The notes under the pieces: generated by a model
Databases searched by the model: none
Told to the model about the DNA's origin: nothing
Seen by the model: only the letters and a program-made list of their open reading frames with translations
Shown here: positions 25,788 through 34,591 of the stretch, piece by piece
How positions within the stretch are numbered: position 1 is the first letter of the stretch
Layout: every line of letters begins with the position of its first letter
Position numbers and translations under genes: made by a program
Origin: Leptospiraceae bacterium
GTDB lineage: Bacteria; Spirochaetota; Leptospiria; Leptospirales; Leptospiraceae
Assembly: GCA_024233875.1 (NCBI GenBank)
Contig: JACKPB010000012.1
Span: forward strand, 81,853-145,852
Reading direction: 5' to 3'
DNA length: 64,000 nt

Positions 25788-27812
25788 ATGAAAACCGAGT
25801 CTTCTAATCTTAGAAAAAAAAGAATTATGAGGTTTGTGGCTATGCAAGGATTGAAGAATAAGTTTATGGAAAAAATAGCAAAATCAGTGATGATTCCTGA
25901 GGAATCAAAAGAGCAGAATATAAAAAGGATTTCTTTGCTCATGTTTTCGTCTTTAATGAGTATGGGAGGAATCATCTGGGGACTCATTTGCCTCTCTCTC
26001 GGATTGTATTTCTCCTCTGTGATTCCATTTGCTTATACGATTTTGGTTTGGCTCACTACTGCCTACTATATCATCTCTAAGAAATATCAATTTGTGAGTT
26101 TCTTCCAAATCTCTCTCAGTCTGATCTTACCCTTTCTTCTTCAGTGGTCCCTAGGTGGATTCAGTAAATCCGGTTGTGTAATGTATTGGGCAATTATCTC
26201 TCCCCTCGCCGCTCAATTTTTCTGGGATTCCAAAAAATCCAGTTTCTGGGTCATAGCCTTTTCTATTTTGACAGTGATCTCAGGTTATTATGACAGCACC
26301 TTCAGCTCATTGGGACAATCCGTTCCGGAATCCTTCAGACCTCTGGCCTTCATTGTAAACATAGGAATGGTATCCATAATCGTATTTTTGGTTACTTATT
26401 ACTTCTATAGAGAAATTGAAAAAACAAAACACACTCTTCAGAATACCCTCGAAGAGGTTCAGACCCTAAAAGTTTCTCAGGATGGGGATTACTTCCTAAC
26501 TTCCTTATTGATCAAACCTCTCAATAAAACCCTGGCCAGCAGTGAGAACGTTAAGATCACAGCAATGATCAAACAAAAAAAGAGTTTCGAATTCAAAAAC
26601 AAACAGATGGAAATAGGAGGAGATATCAACATTACACACAACATCCTCTTGAAAAATAGACCCTATATTTTTTTCGTAAATGGGGATGCAATGGGCAAGT
26701 CTATTCAGGGAGCAGGGGGAGCACTGGTGATGGGAGCTGTACTACAATCCGTAATCACCCGAACCAAGACAGACCTGGCCTTTTCAAATCAATTCCCCGA
26801 GCTCTGGTTAAAAAAAGTCTTTCTCGAATTGCATAGGACCTTTGAGAGCTTTGATGGGAGTATGCTTATGTCCTGCATCATCGGGATACTGGACGAAGAA
26901 GAAGGGTTCATGTACTACATGAATGCAGAACATCCCAATCCTGTTCTTTTCAGGGATGGAAAGAGTGCATTTATCAATAAGGATGCCATTTTTATGAAAT
27001 TGGGTATCGTCGGTTTGGAAAATCCTCTACACGTCCATACCTTCCATCTCAAACCAGGGGATAGGGTCATTCTGGGATCCGATGGTAGGGATGATATCAT
27101 GCTAAAAAATTTCGATGGCACAGAAAACATAAACTACGATGAGAACCTATTCTTAGAAATCGTAGATGAAGCCGGAGGAGTATTGGAAGACATTTATGAT
27201 GGGATTCAGAACAGAGGAAAACTGACAGATGATACCTCCCTCATGATCATAGAATTTGCAAATCGAAAACCCAAGTTTGTTCACACAACAGAATTTGAAA
27301 AACACCTTCTCCAAAAAAAGAAATCAGCAATCAGGGAAAATAGAATCGATGAAGCTATTCTTTATCTCATGGAAGTATACAATACCAATCCGGAAATGAT
27401 AGACGTCATGCATGACCTGATCAGACTGTATCTCAAGAAAAGAGACTACGAGCAGGCAATTTACTATGCAAATCGTTATCTGGCAAAAAATCCACTCGAT
27501 TACAATCTATACTACAATATCTCTATATGGTTGAAAAGGTTGAAAAAGGTTGATGAAGCTATCTCCTTCGGTGAACTCTTCAGACTGAGAGAACCCAATT
27601 CCATTCGAAATCTCATCAATCTAGCTGACCTACATCTCTTTAAGGGCAATTACAAGAAATCTCAGTTCTTCATAAGAGAGATTCTCCAGAGAGACCCGAT
27701 GAATGTACCCGTACAAAAGATCATAAGCAGGATGAATCTAACTTTCACTGAAGATGCTACCCATGCCTTAAATTCTGAATACGAAAGTGATAGAGTAGAG
27801 AAGGTTTCCTAA
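25788..27812 (+). CDS. Membrane SpoIIE-type PP2C phosphatase with TPR tail
   Basis: 674 residues from ATG 25788 (GGAGG 12 nt upstream; the open frame runs 25 codons further). Six hydrophobic segments occupy about residues 45-215 (LMSMGGIIWGLICLSLGLYF and following), then a coiled linker (EIEKTKHTLQNTLEEVQTL). The SpoIIE/PP2C domain has the metal-binding Asp in VNGDAMGKSIQGAGGALVMG, MNAEHPNPVLFRDGK and the late ILGSDGRDDI and GKLTDDTSLMIIEF. TPR-like repeats follow from about residue 535 (LYLMEVYNTNPEMI, RDYEQAIYYANRYLAKNPLD). This is a regulatory Ser/Thr phosphatase that likely dephosphorylates an anti-sigma antagonist. Such genes are common in Leptospira. Confidence 0.9.
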   Translation: MKTESSNLRKKRIMRFVAMQGLKNKFMEKIAKSVMIPEESKEQNIKRISLLMFSSLMSMGGIIWGLICLSLGLYFSSVIPFAYTILVWLTTAYYIISKKYQFVSFFQISLSLILPFLLQWSLGGFSKSGCVMYWAIISPLAAQFFWDSKKSSFWVIAFSILTVISGYYDSTFSSLGQSVPESFRPLAFIVNIGMVSIIVFLVTYYFYREIEKTKHTLQNTLEEVQTLKVSQDGDYFLTSLLIKPLNKTLASSENVKITAMIKQKKSFEFKNKQMEIGGDINITHNILLKNRPYIFFVNGDAMGKSIQGAGGALVMGAVLQSVITRTKTDLAFSNQFPELWLKKVFLELHRTFESFDGSMLMSCIIGILDEEEGFMYYMNAEHPNPVLFRDGKSAFINKDAIFMKLGIVGLENPLHVHTFHLKPGDRVILGSDGRDDIMLKNFDGTENINYDENLFLEIVDEAGGVLEDIYDGIQNRGKLTDDTSLMIIEFANRKPKFVHTTEFEKHLLQKKKSAIRENRIDEAILYLMEVYNTNPEMIDVMHDLIRLYLKKRDYEQAIYYANRYLAKNPLDYNLYYNISIWLKRLKKVDEAISFGELFRLREPNSIRNLINLADLHLFKGNYKKSQFFIREILQRDPMNVPVQKIISRMNLTFTEDATHALNSEYESDRVEKVS

Positions 27813-27839
27813 ACTACTTCTCAGGAAATGCCAATCAGG

Positions 27840-29606
27840 AGGTATCGAGGACTAAATTAGGATTCAAATCTCAACTAAAAGCAAATAAAACTGGGGGACC
27901 CAAGTCCGGGTTCCCTGGAATGCCCGGGTCAAAGGCATAGAAGAATTTCCCCAGAACCGGGATCTCGATACAATTTTTACAATAAATGCAATAGGAACCT
28001 AAAACGGAATGTAGGTAGAAGATTTCAAAAAGTGTAAAAATCACTCGATCACCGAATCCTTCGATAAGAAAAGAAAGCTCTGAAAAAAGATAGATCTACC
28101 GTCTTAGAATCCATCGAGATCCTCGGATGACATTAGCTCCCAATAATGGAAAGATTTACCGTGTTAGCACCCTTCGAGAACCTCGGATGACATTAGCCCT
28201 CAATAATGGAAAGATTTACCGTCTTAGCACCCTTCGAGAACCTCAGGATGACATTAGCTCCCTATAATGGAAAGAAATTCCCCAGAACCGGGATCTCGAT
28301 ACAATTTTTACGATAAATGTAATACAAACCTAGAACGGGAAGAAGGTAGACTATTTCAAACAGGGTAAAAATCACTCGATCACCGAATCCTTCGATAAGA
28401 AAAGAAAGCTCTGAAAAGAGATAGATCTAACGTCTTAGAATCCATCGAGATCCTCGGATGACATTAGCTCCCAATAATGGAAAGATCTACTGGCTTAGCA
28501 CCCTTCGAGAACCTCGGATGACATTAGCCCTCAATAATGGAAAGATTTACCGTCTTAGCACCCTTCGAGAACCTCAGGATGACACAAGCTCCTTACAATG
28601 GAAAGAATTTCCCCAGAACCGGGATCTCGATACAATTTTTACGATAAATGCAATACGAACCTAAAACGGGAAGAAGGTAGAATATTATAAACAGGATAAA
28701 AATCACTAGATCACCGAATCCTTCGATAAGAAAAGAAATCTCTGAAAAGAGATAGATCTACCCTCTAAGAATCCATCAAGATAATCGGATGACACAAGTT
28801 TCCTGCAATGGAAAGAATATCCCCAGAACCAGGATCTCGATACAATTTTTACGATAAATGCAATACGAACCTAAAACGGGAAGAAGGTAGATGATTTCAA
28901 ACAGGGTAAAAATCACTCGATCACCGAATCCTTCGATAAGAAAAGAGGCTTTCAACCAACATATCCTCCAATAAAAAACTATCCTTTCAATGATGCTCTT
29001 TTCGGAAGATCCAAGGTTTCCTGCAATGGAAAGAATATCCCCAGAACCAGGATCTCGATACAATTTTTACGATAAATGCAATACGAACCTAAAACGGGAA
29101 GAAGGTAGATGATTTCAAACAGGGTAAAAATCACTCGATCACCGAATCCTTCGATAAGAAAAGAGGCTTTCAACCAACATATCCTCCAATAAAAAACTAT
29201 CCTTTCAATGATGCTCTTTTCGGAAGATCCAAGGTTGCGCAGCCCAAACATCTCGGAACAAAAATTTAGAGATGTCGGATCTGTTTCCGACTCTCGTTTT
29301 TTGTATCGCCTGCCCGGCTCGAGGGCACAGAAGAATTCTCATTATCAAGAATATCTTAATACATTAGAGAAAGCTTACGAGCACTTTTGGATAAGCAGCA
29401 ACCTTGAGATAAAAGAGAAGGTATAGCATCATTGAAAGTTGAATATAAGAAAGCCCCGCGCTAGCGGTAATACCAAAAGAATCCTTCGATAAGAAAAGAA
29501 AGCTCCATGCAATGGAAATATCCTTCGATCAGAAGAAAAGCTCCATGCAATGGAAATTTGAAATAAAGAAAACCCCATGCAATGGAAATATTTCTCAGGA
29601 GTGAAT
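27840..29606. repeat. Repeat block 1: mosaic of repeated modules
   Basis: No credible gene. The recurring module starting CCCCAGAACCGGGATCTCGA and running through ACAGGGTAAAAATCACTCG to CCTTCGATAAGAAAAG occurs near 27949, 28271, 28609, 28821 and 29039. Between copies are short runs of the 60-bp repeat (core CCATCGAGATCCTCGGATGA, alternating with CCCTTCGAGAACCTCAGGAT). A third module (ATGATGCTCTTTTCGGAAGA to the TTTCCGACTCTCG region) appears at 29208. Positions 28799-29016 are duplicated in tandem at 29017-29234 with no difference that I can see (218 bp), so the copying is recent. The 72-codon frame at 29208-29426 recurs at 38968 and is regarded as part of the repeat. Confidence 0.85.
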
Positions 29607-31439
29607 CTATTTCTCTACTAATTTGGGAGCAAGATTTTGATTCACTTCCAGCATCAACTCCAATAAGAAGTCGGAATTTGATTCTTTGGAATGTTCTTCA
29701 TCCATAGGAATCATTTTTTCCATGATATGAGACTTGAGATAAGGATTGTCTACAATCTTCTGGACTAAGTCTCTTTCTTCTCTATGGAGAAACACACCTT
29801 TGTTCTCAAATATTTTGATTCCTAATCCTATATTATCAATTTTTATGAGTTCATTTAAGATCCCAAACAATCTATCAGAATAGGTATTCGGCTCGGGGAT
29901 TTCATTTGTATGCTGAAACCGTTCAATAATCTCATCCGAAAGAACAAAAATCTTATCAATTTGCATCAAAGTCTTTTCGTACTTTGTCAGAAAGTTGATC
30001 ACTTCTTCCTTGTTTTTGAAATCTTTCATCTTATTCATAAAGTATGAATATAGGTGTGGATTCTTGAGGAATAAATGCTCCATTTTTTTATCACCGAGCA
30101 TCATGAAAATCCTGCAGAACATCTCTACGGTTGTTTCTAAATCATTCAATTCAACGAAGAATTCATCCAGATTTTTTTCATCCAGATTGCTGAAAAGAAA
30201 GAGCGCAAAATTCAAATCAGCCTTGATCATTTCTGTTTCAATCAAAATCTGTTTGCTTTTTTCAGGAGAGATGAAGAGAGTAAAGCTGGAAAAGTAATCT
30301 TCTGCATCATTTCCATTCAGAATCCAATGGCCGTAATTGTAGTAAATGATCTCTATGAGGAGTTCATTGGAGAACATCTCATGATTTAAAATAGCATGGA
30401 TACATTCTTCATAGCGAAACAGCCAACAGATGTAGATCAAATTGTCTTTAAACACCACTGAAGATTCATAGATGGATATAAGATCTATAATGTCCATCAA
30501 AGGTGTGAGTTTGATGTATTCCAGAGTTTGATTCAGGTTGTGAATATTTCCGGTCATCAGATAATCTAAAAACTCTCTTTCCGAGAGGGGAATCAAATCA
30601 TGGTTCAAAATCTCCCGATTGTATCTCTTCAGAAGTTTGATTAAATTTTTTAGTTCAGAATCATAAGTCCCGTGAATGCTTACATCTACAATTTGATTGA
30701 GTTTTTCAATTCTTTCCAGGTCGGTGAGATCGTTCAGATTCAATTCTTTCAGGAAGGGATAGTGCAACTGATCATTGAGAAATTTCTGAAGGGTATCATC
30801 ACTCTTTTTGACATTCTCTGAGAGTTCTTCTATGATTCCAAGTAGAGCCAGAAGTGAATTTTCCTCACTTTGAATGTTTTCATCCGGTGGCTCGATATAT
30901 TCCATTTCTGCTATGTATTCCAAAAGACCGAATATTTCTTTATTTGTGGATAAGGACAAAAGGGAGGAGATCTTTTCTTTTCGAATGTATTGGATGAAAT
31001 GATTTGTAGCTATTTCCAGAAAACTCTGATAATTTTCAATATTGCCTTCAGAAGAATTCCTGTGCTTGCAGAATAGTTCCCAGGAAGTTTTGATATGTGA
31101 AAACAATACATCATCCGGAAGATAATTGGCTCGTTCCACGTTTTGTCGGGTGTTTCCCAGATGAAAGAAGTACTTTAGTAGTTTGATATTAGAAGGATTT
31201 TTGTTTACAAACTCTGAAATCACTTCTTTAGGTGCAGAATAAAAAGCTGAAACGGAAACCTCTATGTCTTTTTTTTGATTATTCATTATATTCATGAATT
31301 TATCTATAGCAAGACATTGATATTCTTCAGAATTCGCCCGCTTCACCCTTGCCAGTTTGCAGGATTTGATACAGGGTTTTTCTGTGGGAATCCCCATTCT
31401 ACATGATTTCATTTCAGGTTGTAATTCTACATTATCCAT
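29607..31439 (-). CDS. Large helical protein of unknown function with N-terminal Cys cluster
   Basis: 610 residues, no signal peptide, rich in Leu, Glu, Lys and Phe and predicted almost wholly helical (for example LLKRYNREILNHDLIPLSER, FALFLFSNLDEKNLDEFFVE), possibly an alpha-solenoid. Four Cys (13, 23, 27 and 42) near the N-terminus could bind a metal. I recognise no family. It is flanked on its downstream side directly by repeat block 1 (stop at its edge) and upstream by an 800-bp AT-rich gap, so it is an isolated gene between repeat blocks. The long uninterrupted frame with normal codon use supports it being real. Confidence 0.75.
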   Translation of the reverse strand: MDNVELQPEMKSCRMGIPTEKPCIKSCKLARVKRANSEEYQCLAIDKFMNIMNNQKKDIEVSVSAFYSAPKEVISEFVNKNPSNIKLLKYFFHLGNTRQNVERANYLPDDVLFSHIKTSWELFCKHRNSSEGNIENYQSFLEIATNHFIQYIRKEKISSLLSLSTNKEIFGLLEYIAEMEYIEPPDENIQSEENSLLALLGIIEELSENVKKSDDTLQKFLNDQLHYPFLKELNLNDLTDLERIEKLNQIVDVSIHGTYDSELKNLIKLLKRYNREILNHDLIPLSEREFLDYLMTGNIHNLNQTLEYIKLTPLMDIIDLISIYESSVVFKDNLIYICWLFRYEECIHAILNHEMFSNELLIEIIYYNYGHWILNGNDAEDYFSSFTLFISPEKSKQILIETEMIKADLNFALFLFSNLDEKNLDEFFVELNDLETTVEMFCRIFMMLGDKKMEHLFLKNPHLYSYFMNKMKDFKNKEEVINFLTKYEKTLMQIDKIFVLSDEIIERFQHTNEIPEPNTYSDRLFGILNELIKIDNIGLGIKIFENKGVFLHREERDLVQKIVDNPYLKSHIMEKMIPMDEEHSKESNSDFLLELMLEVNQNLAPKLVEK

Positions 31440-32340
31440 ATATGTCTATTTGCTAAATTTATAATGAAAAAACAAGACATATTTAAGAGTAAATAAGATA
31501 TTTCATAAATTTTTTTATAGTATACACTTATTAGTATTACTATAAAATAAGACTCATATATAGAATGACTACCTTGCTTTATTTGTATGAAAGGTGAGCA
31601 CAGAAAGGGCGACTCGGTAATGCTTCGACTGAGCAAACCCGGCAGTGACTCAAAGTCTCCGAACACCTATTTCAATAAATTTTAGAATAAGAGAACAAAA
31701 TTTCAGGAGAATATAGGTTCCCAATCATGAATTGAATTCAATGATGATTCAATATTTAGGGATTGTACTCAATTTTGTACGCACATTTGATAGAGTCTAA
31801 TCTTACACGGTTAGACTCTGAATTTCCGATTTCTATTTTCTCAAATTTTTTATTTTTTGCGTAGTTGGATTTTTTGCTTACTCATGATCTTAGTATAGAT
31901 CAGAGCCCACAATAGTTTTGGAAAATCTCAGGTTCTAATCCGATTCAAACTCAAACCGGTTTTCAGAAATTCAAAGTTTCTATTTCCTACCTGATTCTTC
32001 TATGAATGAGCAAATACTTTGAAACAGACAAAACAGTAATAAATTTTTTTAATTATTCTAATCATAATATAGAGTAGGACTCCAATAAAAACTCATCCTA
32101 GTTCTAAAGAAATACAGATTTCATAGCCATAGCCAGACCGGCTTGAGGGCACTGAAGAATTCTCTCATATAAGAAAAACTTAACTCAATCTTCTTGAGTT
32201 TCCGGCTTTAGTTTTTTCCCCGAAAGTTTCGAGAGAAAGGAATTATTTATTACGTTAGAGCAATAGGATGGAAAGTTGAACAAAAGGAATCCCGTGCTAT
32301 CTGTATCACAAAAAATTCTTTGATAAAAAAGAAAATCTCC
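31440..32340. other. AT-rich gap with a diverged element B copy and a hairpin
   Basis: At about 31588-31690 a sequence with GGTAATGCTTCGACTGAGC and GACTCAAAGTC resembles element B copy 1 (GGCAATGGTTCGACCGGGC, then GGGACTATCGTCCC). A perfect 9-bp stem AGAGTCTAA/TTAGACTCT lies at 31792-31819 without a T-run. The stretch 32100-32340 (TTCTAAAGAAATACAG, CCGAAAGTTTCGAG, GGATGGAAAGTTGAACA) is a relative of the module at 38400-38560. No gene was found. Confidence 0.5.
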
Positions 32341-33010
32341 TTACAATGGAAAGCTCTACCGTCTAAGAATCCATCGAGATCCTCGGATGACATTAGCTCC
32401 CTATAATGGAAAGATTTACCGTCAAAGAATCCGTCAAGATCCTCGGATGACATTAGCTTCCTATAATGGAAGGATTTACCGTCAAAGAATCCGTCGAGAT
32501 CCTCGGATGACATTTGCTCCCTATATTGGAAAGCTTTACCATCTAAGAATCCGTCGAGATCCTCGGATGAAATTAGCTTCTTATAATGGAAAGATTTACC
32601 GTCTAAGAATCCATCGAGATCCTCGGATAACATTAGCTCCCTAAAATGGAAAGATTTACCGTCTAAGAATCCGTCGAGATCCTCGGATGACATTAGCTTC
32701 TTATAATGGAAAGCTTTACCGTCTAAGAATCCGTCGAGATCCTCGGATAACATTAGCTCCCTATAATGGAAAGCTTTACCGTCTTAGCTCCCTTCGAGAG
32801 CCTCAGGATGACATTTGCTCCCTATATTGGAAAGCTCTACCATCTAAGAATCCGTCGAGATCCTCGGATGACATTAGCTTCCTATAATGGAAAGCTTTAC
32901 CGTCTAAGAATCCGTCGAGATCCTCGGATGACATAAGCATCCTATAATGGAAAGCTTTACCATCTAAGAATCCGTCGAGATCCTCGGATGACATTTGCTC
33001 CCAATAATGA
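32341..33010 (+). repeat. 60-bp tandem array, about 11 units
   Basis: Eleven head-to-tail units, ten of 60 bp and one of 61 bp. Consensus parts: ATTTACCGTCTAAGAATCCG, TCGAGATCCTCGGATGACAT, TAGCTTCCTATAATGGAAAG. The 61-bp unit (about 32773-32833) instead carries the variant CCCTTCGAGAGCCTCAGGAT. There are no unique spacers: the whole period is conserved, so it is not a CRISPR. Because 60 is divisible by three, frames stay open on both strands; the minus-strand frame would encode 20-residue repeats like SSEDLDGFLDGKAFHYRKLM, interrupted at the 61-bp unit. Confidence 0.9.
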
Positions 33011-33097
33011 AAGAAAATCCCCAGAACCGGGATCTCGATACAATTTTTACAATAAATGTAATACGAACCTAAAACGGGAAGTAGGTAGAATATTTTA

Positions 33098-34213
33098 TAC
33101 CCGTTCTCATATATTTTTGCGTTTTTTTTGAGTAATGCTTGTACAAATTTAATGATATAAGATTACAGTTATGTGAAGAAACTAGATAGATTATTACTCG
33201 AAAACTGTGTTATTCAAGAACTTGAGACTGCGATACAGTGCACTCCAAGTGGGAAAAATTATATCCGACTATGTGCAATTTATGATTTAATGAGTGGCTT
33301 AGAACGGAATAAAATTCTCCTTAAATCTCATATTTCAGAAAGAACTCTTCAGTTTTGGATAAGACAATACTTAATAAAAGGTATAGATGGTCTTTTGACA
33401 AAAGCTAAAGTTGGTCGTCCCAAAATACTTACCAAAAAACATCATAATTATATAATTGATATATTAGATAATCCCATTAAATACAAAGAGAATCATTGGA
33501 CAGCTATTAAACTTCATGGTTTCCTAAAAGAAAAATTCAAATTTAAAGCATCCTATCAAACGTTAGTTAGAGAATTACATTTACTGGAGTATAGTTTAAA
33601 ACAGCCGAGAAAAATGCCTGCTAATCAGGATGAAGAACTCCGTATGGCCTTTAAAAATAAGCTTGAAATTCTATTATCTGATGAACGAAATGAAATATGG
33701 TATGCAGATGAAACTGGAATTGAAGGTGACCCTAATCCCAGAAAAAGATGGGTAAAGAAAAACCAGAAACCTAAAATACCTTATTATGGAAAGCATATAA
33801 GAGCAAATGTGTTAGGAGCTATATGTCCAAGTTCAGGAGAAATTTCGACTTTAATATTTGATTATTGTGATACAGAAACTTTTCAAATATTTTTAAACCA
33901 AATAGCAGAACAAACAAAGAAAAGGTCTAATAAGAAAAGAATTATTCTCGTATTAGATAATGCTTCTTGGCATAAATCTTCAAAGATAAACTGGCACAAT
34001 ATTACTCCGATTTTTTTACCACCTTACTCCCCGGACTTTAATCCAATCGAAAGGTTGTGGCTCAGGTTTAAAAAAGAATTCTTCACTGACTTTGTGGCTA
34101 AGACACCTAAAGATCTTTATAATAGAATATGTAAAGCTATCCGATTTTATATTGATACTCCAACTCTTATAATGAAAACCTGTAAAATCCGCAATTAATT
34201 TTGAGAACGGGTA
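33098..34213 (+). mobile_element. IS630-family insertion sequence, complete
   Basis: 1116 bp bounded by 12-bp perfect terminal inverted repeats, TACCCGTTCTCA (33098-33109) and TGAGAACGGGTA (34202-34213), and flanked by TA on both sides (33096-33097 and 34214-34215), the target duplication expected for IS630/Tc1-mariner elements. The flanks join to rebuild a copy of the repeat module (GGTAGAATATTT before, AACAGGGTAAAAATCACTCG after), so insertion was into the repeat. One intact transposase gene fills it. Confidence 0.95.
33173..34198 (+). CDS. IS630-family transposase
   Basis: 341 residues starting at GTG 33173; an ATG two bases upstream runs straight into a stop. The N-terminal HTH region (SHISERTLQFWIRQYLIKGI, then KAKVGRPKILT linker) is followed by the DDE domain: D179 in WYADETGIEGDP, D262 in ILVLDNASWHKS and E293 in PPYSPDFNPIERLW. 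All three catalytic residues are present and the frame is unbroken, so the element may still be mobile. Cut-and-paste transposition into TA sites is known for this family. Confidence 0.95.
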   Translation: MKKLDRLLLENCVIQELETAIQCTPSGKNYIRLCAIYDLMSGLERNKILLKSHISERTLQFWIRQYLIKGIDGLLTKAKVGRPKILTKKHHNYIIDILDNPIKYKENHWTAIKLHGFLKEKFKFKASYQTLVRELHLLEYSLKQPRKMPANQDEELRMAFKNKLEILLSDERNEIWYADETGIEGDPNPRKRWVKKNQKPKIPYYGKHIRANVLGAICPSSGEISTLIFDYCDTETFQIFLNQIAEQTKKRSNKKRIILVLDNASWHKSSKINWHNITPIFLPPYSPDFNPIERLWLRFKKEFFTDFVAKTPKDLYNRICKAIRFYIDTPTLIMKTCKIRN

Positions 34214-34215
34214 TA

Positions 34216-34591
34216 AACAGGGTAAAAATCACTCGATCACCGAATCCTTCGATAAGAAAAGAGGCTTCCAACACGAAGATCCCCCAATAAAAAAACATCC
34301 TTTCAATGATGCTCTTTTCGGAAGATCCAAGGTTGCGCAGCCCAAACATCTCGGATCAAAAATTTAGAGATGTCGGGTCTCTTTCCGACTCTCGTTTTTT
34401 GAGGAGAGATTTTGGATAAGCAGCAACCTTGAGATAAAAGATAAGGTTTAGCATCATTGAAAGTTGAATACAAGAAAGCCCCGCGCTAGCGGTAATTCAA
34501 AAAGAATCCTTCGATAAGAAAAGAAAGCTCCATGCAATGGTGAGTTGAACACAAGAAGACCCCGCGTCAGCGGTAATACAGAAAAAAACAT
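34216..34591. repeat. Repeat block 2: right remainder of the interrupted module
   Basis: Continues the module split by the IS (AACAGGGTAAAAATCACTCG), then the third module (ATGATGCTCTTTTCGGAAGA at 34308, GTTGCGCAGCCCAAACATCT), a shortened fourth module (TTTTGGATAAGCAGCAACC) and two GC-rich short motifs, CCCCGCGCTAGCGGTAAT and CCCCGCGTCAGCGGTAAT. The shortened fourth module also occurs at 39710-39780. No gene. Confidence 0.8.

Noticed and set aside
29208..29426. 72-codon gene repeated at 38968-39186
   Set aside because: The frame is part of the duplicated repeat modules, is truncated in other copies, and has no family resemblance.
32250..32994. A secreted or structural protein made of 20-residue repeats (minus strand)
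   Set aside because: Frames stay open on both strands simply because the period is divisible by three; there is no ribosome site, and one 61-bp unit breaks the frame.
32341..33010. CRISPR array
   Set aside because: The full 60-bp period is conserved with no unique spacers, and no cas genes flank it.
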